Source of the DNA: Candidatus Omnitrophota bacterium
GTDB taxonomy: Bacteria; Omnitrophota; Gorgyraeia; Gygaellales; Profunditerraquicolaceae
Direction of reading: 5' to 3'
DNA length: 8,158 nt
Assembly (NCBI GenBank): GCA_016212045.1
Contig: JACRHO010000162.1
Coordinates: 1-8,158 of the forward strand
A model generated the notes under the pieces. That model was not told the origin of the DNA, made no database searches, and saw nothing but the letters and a program-made list of their open reading frames with translations. Made by a program: the position numbers and the translations under genes. Below, in pieces: positions 4,089-8,158 of this stretch (the first letter of the stretch is position 1; each line of letters starts with the position of its first letter).

Positions 4089-4727
4089 CTATAATATATT
4101 GAGCAACTCTGCGAGTCTGTTGATAATCCGGTAGGGCTCTTCTTTGCGAATCTCCGCTTTTGTGCTTGAGCCAGTGGTCACAATGATAGTTTTAATTTTA
4201 GCGCGGCGGCCGGCCTGGGCATCAATAACCATATCGCCGACATAAAAAACTTCTTTTGGTTTTAAAGAAAACCTCTGCCTAATTTTGTTAAGGATTTCAG
4301 GATGAGGTTTGCCATGTTTTAATTTATCCGCGCAAAGGACATCATCAAGATATTTGGCTATCTTTAAATGCCGGATTAAAACCCAGGAAAATTTTGTCGG
4401 ACGGTTGCTGGCTACGGCGATCCTGTAGCCGGCTGCTCTAAGATAGCGCAGTATTTTTTTAACTTTCGGGAATAACCGTGAACCCTCAAGCAGGGCTCTC
4501 TTATGATGCCGGCGATAGATTGAAAGCGCCTTTTTTAAATCGCCTCTTTTTACAAATGGCTTAAGTAAATTCTCATCTCCCCAACCTACAGCCCGACAGA
4601 TAACTCTAGCCGGCTGCGCAGGGTAACCAAGCCTGCGCATCGCATAATTAAAACTCTTGATGATTGCCGGATAGGCATCTACCAATGTCCCGTCTAAATC
4701 AAAAATAATGAGTTTAATGTCTCTCAT
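4089..4727 (-). CDS. HAD-superfamily hydrolase, phosphoglycolate phosphatase-like
   Basis: This 212-residue cytoplasmic phosphatase of HAD subfamily I has a mainly helical cap between motif I and motif II. Motif I is FDLDGTLVD with nucleophile D10 and acid/base D12. Motif II is VASNRP with S107. The motif III lysine is K140 in HGKPHP. Motif IV is GDMVID with D165 and D169. All catalytic residues are present. It resembles Gph/PpaX-type enzymes (phosphoglycolate or pyrophosphate hydrolysis), but the substrate cannot be fixed from motifs. I start it at the ATG at 4727 (MRDIKLIIFDLDG), the usual distance before motif I. The in-frame ATG at 4757 would add ten residues encoded by an inverted repeat. 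Neither start has an SD. It is preceded by a hairpin-rich leader and followed by the inverted repeat. Confidence 0.9.
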   Translation of the reverse strand: MRDIKLIIFDLDGTLVDAYPAIIKSFNYAMRRLGYPAQPARVICRAVGWGDENLLKPFVKRGDLKKALSIYRRHHKRALLEGSRLFPKVKKILRYLRAAGYRIAVASNRPTKFSWVLIRHLKIAKYLDDVLCADKLKHGKPHPEILNKIRQRFSLKPKEVFYVGDMVIDAQAGRRAKIKTIIVTTGSSTKAEIRKEEPYRIINRLAELLNIL

Positions 4728-4737
4728 AAGTAAAGTT

Positions 4738-4791
4738 ATCCCGCACCCAGCAAACATAATAACACTTAGATTAGAGTGCTGGGTGCGGGAT
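4738..4791. repeat. 15-bp perfect inverted repeat before the HAD gene
   Basis: ATCCCGCACCCAGCA (4738-4752) and TGCTGGGTGCGGGAT (4777-4791) are perfect complements around a 24-nt loop. The repeat ends 10 nt before the chosen HAD start and would form a strong hairpin in its leader. It lacks a T-run, so it does not look like an intrinsic terminator. It may be a small dispersed repeat or a leader control element. Confidence 0.75.
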
Positions 4792-4798
4792 TAAATTC

Positions 4799-4866
4799 GC
4801 AGACGCCCCGCCTGCGGCGGGGCTACAATTTATGTCGTCCTTTCAGGACTTCCATAAATTGTCTGC
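4799..4866. repeat. Hairpin pair with closing stem (three-way-junction-like)
   Basis: GCCCCGCC-TGC-GGCGGGGC (4805-4823) forms a strong 8-bp hairpin. Directly after it, ACAATTTATG (4825-4834) pairs with CATAAATTGT (4853-4862), with an inner GTCC/GGAC hairpin (4837-4840 with 4846-4849). Outside both, GCAG (4799-4802) pairs with CTGC (4863-4866). The whole block folds as a closed junction on either strand. No ORF is present. It could be a small repeat element or a structured RNA. Confidence 0.6.
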
Positions 4867-4871
4867 TTATT

Positions 4872-4905
4872 TAAAAAATAAGGCAGGATTTTCGCCTGCC
4901 TTTTT
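4872..4905 (-). terminator. Rho-independent terminator of the secreted-protein gene
   Basis: AAGGCAGG (4880-4887) and CCTGCCTT (4895-4902) form an 8-bp stem around a 7-nt loop. On the minus strand TTATTTTTT follows the stem, 36 nt after the stop codon of the 140-residue gene. The plus strand also has TTTTT after the stem, so it could work in both directions, although no plus-strand gene is present. Confidence 0.85.
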
Positions 4906-4938
4906 AAATCCTAATGGCTTAAGAATTAAACTGCCCTT

Positions 4939-5361
4939 CTATTGCTCTTCGCTGGGAGCCAGAACTTCTGGGCCTGTCCCGGCTGGTAAGCTCTCTAACG
5001 CCTCTGGCTTTTCTACGCCGATAGTCTTAGCGATATTTTTTCCCTCCGCCGTGACTATATAATCAATACTTAAGGTATCCTGCGGCTTGATTTCCTCCAA
5101 AGACTTAGCATTCTCATAAATAGTCTTATCATCTACAACCACGCTCATTTCTTTCTCGTTATCGGTTTCATAATCCATATATTTTACCAGAATTTCTTTA
5201 TTCTCAAGGCTCACCGAAACTACCTCACCCCATACCCACTGGATATCTGTTTCAGTGGCAAGCGATTCCTGGGCGGGGGCGGTGTTGGTTTCCTGGGCAA
5301 AAACTAAACCCGAAATCAAAATTAAAGAAGCCAATAATAACAAAAACCTTATCTTTTTCAT
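4939..5361 (-). CDS. Secreted hypothetical protein with small beta-rich domain
   Basis: This 140-residue protein is not recognised as a named family. The first 22 residues are a clear Sec signal peptide (MKKIRFLLLLASLILISGLVFA, split here as a basic start, a long Leu/Ile core and a likely cut after VFA). A low-complexity linker follows (ETNTAPAQES). Residues about 40-115 alternate hydrophobic and polar residues, with phrases WGEVVSVSLENKEILVKY and DDKTIYENAKSLEEIKPQD. These look like the small OB-like or beta-barrel domains common in secreted DUFs. The C-terminus is acidic and Pro/Glu-rich. An SD GGGAGG (5368-5373) is 6 nt before ATG, a consensus promoter is upstream and a terminator downstream, so it is a single-gene unit. 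Location is probably periplasmic; function is unknown. Confidence 0.8.
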   Translation of the reverse strand: MKKIRFLLLLASLILISGLVFAQETNTAPAQESLATETDIQWVWGEVVSVSLENKEILVKYMDYETDNEKEMSVVVDDKTIYENAKSLEEIKPQDTLSIDYIVTAEGKNIAKTIGVEKPEALESLPAGTGPEVLAPSEEQ

Positions 5362-5385
5362 CTCACGCCTCCCTTAATTTGAAAT

Positions 5386-5414
5386 AATCTATCACAATTT
5401 GGCTGCCTTGTCAA
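5386..5414 (-). promoter_or_regulatory. Promoter of the secreted-protein gene
   Basis: On the minus strand a perfect TTGACA (5409-5414), a 17-nt spacer and TAGATT (5386-5391) precede the 140-residue gene by about 25 nt. The -35 begins 15 nt after the stop of the transporter gene, and no terminator is visible between them. Confidence 0.8.
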
Positions 5415-5429
5415 GCAGAGATGTCCACC

Positions 5430-6812
5430 TTAATGATAAATGGGCAAAACTACCAAGGCCAGCCAAATAACCGCCGTAGTGACTACGCCCACGACTAAAC
5501 CCACCCAAAACCAGCGGAAAAATGTCACGCGGATCTTTCGTTCTTTTTCTAGAATCCCTAATGCCACGATATTCGCCGTTGAGCCAACCAGGGTAATGTT
5601 TCCTCCCAGACAGCCGCCAAAAAGCAAAGCCCACCATAAAGGCTGGAGGTTTAAATTTAAGGTCTGAAATCCCTGAATAATTGGGATGAATGCCGCTACC
5701 AAGACCACGTTATCCAATATACTTGAACCGATAGCGCTTAACCAAAGCACGACGGCAGTCAAAATATGGGGATTGTTACCCGTTGCCCCGACAATCCTTT
5801 TGGCCAAAACATCAGTTGCGCCGGTATATTTCAGTGTCCCTGCCTGAGCGAAAAGCAAAAGAAAGAAAAGCAAGGTCCACCATTCTACATCTTTCTCAAT
5901 AAATTCACGTGCCTTGGTATGCTTCCAAATCATAATCAATGCTGCAGTAACTAACGGCACGACTAAGAGGACTGTGTTTGGCTCTAATTTCCAAAATATA
6001 TCCAAGCGGTGAGAAAAGGCCAAAGCTAAAAGTGTCAAAGCAAAGATACTCAAGGCTTTCTTGGTAGACTTTTCCGCAGGAACAGAAATTAACTTAATCA
6101 GCATTTCATTGGAACCCAGTTCTTTAATCTGTTGGTCTAATTTTTGTAATGATTTTTTATACCAAACCAAAACTACGGCTATTGTGGCCAAAAGACAAAT
6201 CACTGCCAAGGGGAATGCCTTTAAGATAAAATCTTCAAAGGTAAGACCAGACTTAGTGGCAATTAATATGCCAATGGGATTACCCAGCACTGTCCCTGCC
6301 GAGCCGATATTAGTAGCCAAGACCGAAATGATTATGTAGGGGACAGGGTCAACTTCAAAATAATCGCAGATCTCCAATACCGCGGCTACGATAAATATTA
6401 TGGAGGTCACCTCATCTACGGCGCAGGCCAGGAGCATGGAGATTAATGAAACTACAAAAACAAATTTTTTGGCAGTAAGATTTTTCACGCGGATAATCAA
6501 ACTCACAATCCAGGCAAAGAATCCCTCCTCCTTAAGCAAGCCGATGATTACCATCATCCCGACTAAAAATAAAATTATTTCTAAAGAAGAATATTTAATC
6601 AGGTGCTCTAAGTCAATGGTGCGGCTGGCTAATAAAACTGCGGTGCCCAGAAAGGCAAAACTCAAGCGGAATTCCCAGAAAAACAAGGTTCCTAATATAG
6701 AAACGGAAAATATGCCTATCGCGCGTGCCTGAAAAGCGTTTAAACCGATTCTCATGCTTAACAAAACCAATCCTAACGATATAGCAATAAGAAAAATAAA
6801 TTTTTTTAACAT
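5430..6812 (-). CDS. SLC13/ArsB-type (ion transporter superfamily) membrane transporter
   Basis: This 460-residue inner-membrane protein has about 10-12 hydrophobic segments and the two-fold repeat of the IT superfamily (ArsB, NhaD, DASS/SLC13). The first-repeat signature is ACAVDEVTSIIF (129-140) with TNIGSAGTVLGNPIGILIA (167-185). The second is SSILDNVVLVAAF (363-375) with GGCLGGNITLVGSTANIV (399-416). These match the usual LDN and NxG...TxxGxxxN hairpin regions that bind the substrate and sodium or protons. The first repeat has DEV where many relatives have DNV. The substrate may be a dicarboxylate, sulfate, arsenite or Na+/H+ exchange, and cannot be fixed. There is no SD; the ATG begins 1 nt after the stop of the CBS gene, so translation is probably coupled and the CBS protein is a likely partner. 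Confidence 0.88.
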   Translation of the reverse strand: MLKKFIFLIAISLGLVLLSMRIGLNAFQARAIGIFSVSILGTLFFWEFRLSFAFLGTAVLLASRTIDLEHLIKYSSLEIILFLVGMMVIIGLLKEEGFFAWIVSLIIRVKNLTAKKFVFVVSLISMLLACAVDEVTSIIFIVAAVLEICDYFEVDPVPYIIISVLATNIGSAGTVLGNPIGILIATKSGLTFEDFILKAFPLAVICLLATIAVVLVWYKKSLQKLDQQIKELGSNEMLIKLISVPAEKSTKKALSIFALTLLALAFSHRLDIFWKLEPNTVLLVVPLVTAALIMIWKHTKAREFIEKDVEWWTLLFFLLLFAQAGTLKYTGATDVLAKRIVGATGNNPHILTAVVLWLSAIGSSILDNVVLVAAFIPIIQGFQTLNLNLQPLWWALLFGGCLGGNITLVGSTANIVALGILEKERKIRVTFFRWFWVGLVVGVVTTAVIWLALVVLPIYH

Positions 6813-6813
6813 T

Positions 6814-7275
6814 TTAAATCTTTAGCGGTATTTCTGCTTCGCAAGCAAAGGCCTTTAAGACATCGCACCTGGCGACTATCCCAGCTACCTTGCCAGATTT
6901 GTCTAAGACCGGGGCCCTGCGGACCTTCTGGGTCAACATAATTCTGGCTACTTCAGATAAAGTAGTCTCTTCGCTCGTGGTTACTACATCTTTACGCATC
7001 AGCTGCACCACTTTTATTTTATCTAATTCCATAAATTTTTTCTTGGTAGATTTAGGATTTTCTTCATAGATAAATCTTCCTACCTTTTCGATATAACTGG
7101 GTAATATATACGATAGGACATCTTTTTCCGTAAACATTCCCACAAGTTTTCCCTGCGCATCAATTACTGGCAGGCCGCTAATCTGCATTTTAAATAAAAG
7201 GGTTAAGGCAGCGGTAACATTATCTTCTGGGTTAAGACTAATTACATCTTTAGTCATGATTTCCTTTACCTTCAT
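6814..7275 (-). CDS. Tandem CBS-domain protein
   Basis: This 153-residue cytoplasmic protein is a Bateman module of two CBS motifs: CBS1 about residues 1-58 (IMTKDVISLNPEDNV, SGLPVID, LVGMFTEKDVL) and CBS2 about 88-146 (LMRKDVVTTSEETTL, RRAPVLDKSGKVAGIVARCDVL). The lysine-rich linker between them (65-87) is longer than minimal. CBS pairs bind adenosine nucleotides or S-adenosylmethionine and often control a partner transporter or enzyme. A good SD AAAGGAG lies 6 nt before ATG. The stop is followed after 1 nt by the ATG of the transporter, which makes that protein the most likely partner. No catalytic domain is attached. Confidence 0.92.
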   Translation of the reverse strand: MKVKEIMTKDVISLNPEDNVTAALTLLFKMQISGLPVIDAQGKLVGMFTEKDVLSYILPSYIEKVGRFIYEENPKSTKKKFMELDKIKVVQLMRKDVVTTSEETTLSEVARIMLTQKVRRAPVLDKSGKVAGIVARCDVLKAFACEAEIPLKI

Positions 7276-7308
7276 TTATGTCTCCTTTGCTTAAGAAAAA
7301 ATCTCCTT

Positions 7309-7875
7309 CTAGAAAATCTCTTTTAGGCGGGGTTTTAATTTCCAAAAAAGGGCGGTAGCGAATAATGCCTTAAATAAATCTCCGGGAAGAAAGGGAAGAA
7401 AACCGATAAGTAATAATTTTGCCAAATGATACCCAAAAATAAATTTAAGCCAGACCACGCCAGAGAAAAGAAGGATTAAATCGCCGATACAGAATAAAGT
7501 CAGAGTCAAGAAAAAATTATCTCGGCTGTATTTTATAAACTTACCGATAAATAAACTGGCTAAGACAAAGCCCCAAAGATAACCCGCAGTCGGGCCAAAA
7601 AGATACAGCGGCCCGCTTCCGGCGCCGGTAAATATAGGTAATCCCAAGATACCTAATAATATATAACTCAACTGAGTAACTACGCCCAGACTACTTCCTA
7701 AAAAGGCAGCGGATAATAAAACAAATAATGTCTGCAGGGTAATGGGCACCGGCGTAAAAGGAAGCCTGATGCGCACAAAGGCGCCTAAACTGGTCAGGAT
7801 CACCATTACCACCACGCCGATAAAACGGCATAATGCCTTATGGGAAACTATTTCCCTGCTTAATAATACCTCCAT
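7309..7875 (-). CDS. bioY: BioY, biotin ECF-transporter substrate-binding protein
   Basis: This 188-residue integral membrane protein has about six TM helices and binds biotin for an ECF-type importer. Characteristic segments are RLPFTPVPITLQTLFVLLSA, LGVVTQLSYILLGILGLPIF and GAGSGPLYLFGPTAGYLWGF, and PFLPGDLFKALFATAL near the end. These match BioY closely. The ECF energizing module (EcfT and EcfA) is not in the window; BioY can use a shared module or act alone in some bacteria. I start it at the ATG at 7875, because GGGGTGA lies 8 nt upstream; a GTG at 7887 overlaps that SD. The CBS gene follows after 33 nt with no terminator, so the two probably share a transcript. No BirA-type operator was recognised. 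Confidence 0.93.
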   Translation of the reverse strand: MEVLLSREIVSHKALCRFIGVVVMVILTSLGAFVRIRLPFTPVPITLQTLFVLLSAAFLGSSLGVVTQLSYILLGILGLPIFTGAGSGPLYLFGPTAGYLWGFVLASLFIGKFIKYSRDNFFLTLTLFCIGDLILLFSGVVWLKFIFGYHLAKLLLIGFLPFLPGDLFKALFATALFWKLKPRLKEIF

Positions 7876-7901
7876 GGTTAACTTCACCCCTTATAATATT
7901 T

Positions 7902-7935
7902 GAGAGTGCTTCGTCGCCTGCGGCTCCTCGCAATG
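7902..7935. repeat. Dispersed REP-like repeat (TTGCGAGGAGC type)
   Basis: Read on the minus strand, this stretch has CATTGCGAGGAGC, then a GCC-GCA-GGC hairpin, then GACGAAGCACTCTC. From memory, near-identical repeats of the form ATTGCGAGGAGC...GACGAAGCAATCTC occur in many copies in unrelated bacterial genomes. Only one copy is in this window, so its dispersed nature is knowledge, not observation. It lies about 27 nt upstream of the bioY start. Confidence 0.6.
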
Positions 7936-7963
7936 AGGGGTGTGCATTATGCACACCCCTCAT
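7933..7963. repeat. 31-nt near-perfect palindrome between small membrane protein and bioY
   Basis: ATGAGGGGTGTGCAT (7933-7947) and ATGCACACCCCTCAT (7949-7963) are perfect 15-nt complements around a single T. It lies 26 nt after the stop of the 53-residue gene. No T-run follows on either strand, so it is not a typical intrinsic terminator. It could be a dyad binding site, a DNA cruciform or part of the adjoining repeat, with which it overlaps by 3 nt. Confidence 0.7.
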
Positions 7964-7989
7964 CTAAATATAAATGAACAGCAGTGATT

Positions 7990-8151
7990 CTACTCTTTGG
8001 CGATGGCGAGAGTAATTACGCCCGCTAAGAGCAAAAATAGCCCGATGCAGCCCTTTATCACGAGCAGTAGGTCTGGCCACCAGCGGATCAGCGCTACAGC
8101 ACCTAAGGCTAAAAACACCAAGCCTAAAATCACCTTAAAAATAGTTCCCAT
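7990..8151 (-). CDS. Small two-helix membrane protein (53 residues)
   Basis: The ORF runs from ATG at 8151 to TAG at 7990. The peptide begins MGTIFKVILGLVFLALGAV, continues through a short basic and Trp-rich turn (IRWWPDL) and ends with a second hydrophobic stretch (IGLFLLLAGVITLAIAKE). Two TM helices with a short loop are predicted, so it is an inner-membrane protein of unknown function. Only 7 nt lie upstream in the window, so its SD cannot be judged. The hydrophobic pattern over the full length and clean start and stop support it, and small proteins of this type are common in such genomes. It is followed by the palindrome at 7933-7963. Confidence 0.65.
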   Translation of the reverse strand: MGTIFKVILGLVFLALGAVALIRWWPDLLLVIKGCIGLFLLLAGVITLAIAKE

Positions 8152-8158
8152 AATTTTC

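Noticed and set aside
4728..4757. Longer HAD N-terminus from the ATG at 4757
   Set aside because: The ten extra codons are encoded by an arm and loop of a perfect inverted repeat, and MRDIKLIIFDLDG is the normal start for the family.
5392..5637. An 81-codon minus-strand frame inside the transporter gene
   Set aside because: It is in another frame of an intact transporter and ends across the promoter of the next gene.
7876..7887. GTG start of bioY at 7887
   Set aside because: It overlaps the GGGGTGA that serves as SD for the ATG at 7875 and has no properly spaced SD of its own.
1..8158. tRNA, rRNA, CRISPR arrays or a defence island
   Set aside because: No cloverleaf, rRNA-like stretch or regularly spaced repeats were seen; the only RNA-guided system is the transposon TnpB.

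Overview
The window reads as chromosomal DNA of an uncultivated Gram-negative bacterium. A CsgG-like outer-membrane lipoprotein, Shine-Dalgarno (SD) sequences of the AAGGAGG type and sigma70-type promoters all point to a bacterium with an outer membrane. The mix of small secreted or membrane proteins, hairpin-rich gaps and REP/MITE-like repeats resembles Omnitrophota-type genomes, but that placement is a weak inference. Every supported gene lies on the minus strand, so the layout is read here from high to low coordinates.

Right part (8151 to 5430): a 53-residue membrane protein; a short stretch holding a perfect palindrome and a dispersed-repeat-like sequence; then a likely operon of bioY (biotin ECF substrate-binding subunit), a tandem-CBS protein and an SLC13/ArsB-type transporter. 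The CBS stop and the transporter start are 1 nt apart, which suggests that the CBS protein serves or regulates the transporter.

Middle (5414 to 2089): a secreted 140-residue protein with a consensus promoter, a good SD and a terminator; about 210 nt of hairpins; a HAD phosphatase; a 14-bp inverted repeat that also carries two promoter-like hexamer pairs; a CsgG-like lipoprotein; a coupled, very basic 26-residue ORF; a stand-alone EF-Tu domain-2-like protein with its own promoter; and a ZIP metal transporter.

Left part (2043 to 1): a complete IS200/IS605-family element of the IS608 type (399..2039) with TnpA (HUH/Y1 transposase), TnpB (RNA-guided nuclease), both hairpin ends, IS608-like guide tetranucleotides and TTAC/TCAA cleavage sites. 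Removing it in silico regenerates a second copy of the inverted repeat found at 4020..4072. This fixes the element boundaries and shows that it landed inside a MITE-like repeat. Beyond it is the 5' end of feoB, cut by the window edge. The element separates a ZIP gene from feoB and splits a promoter-like hexamer pair that would have faced feoB.

The most notable points are the reconstructed empty site with the TnpB guide it implies, the promoter-bearing repeat family, and the unlisted 26-residue basic ORF at 3213..3293.
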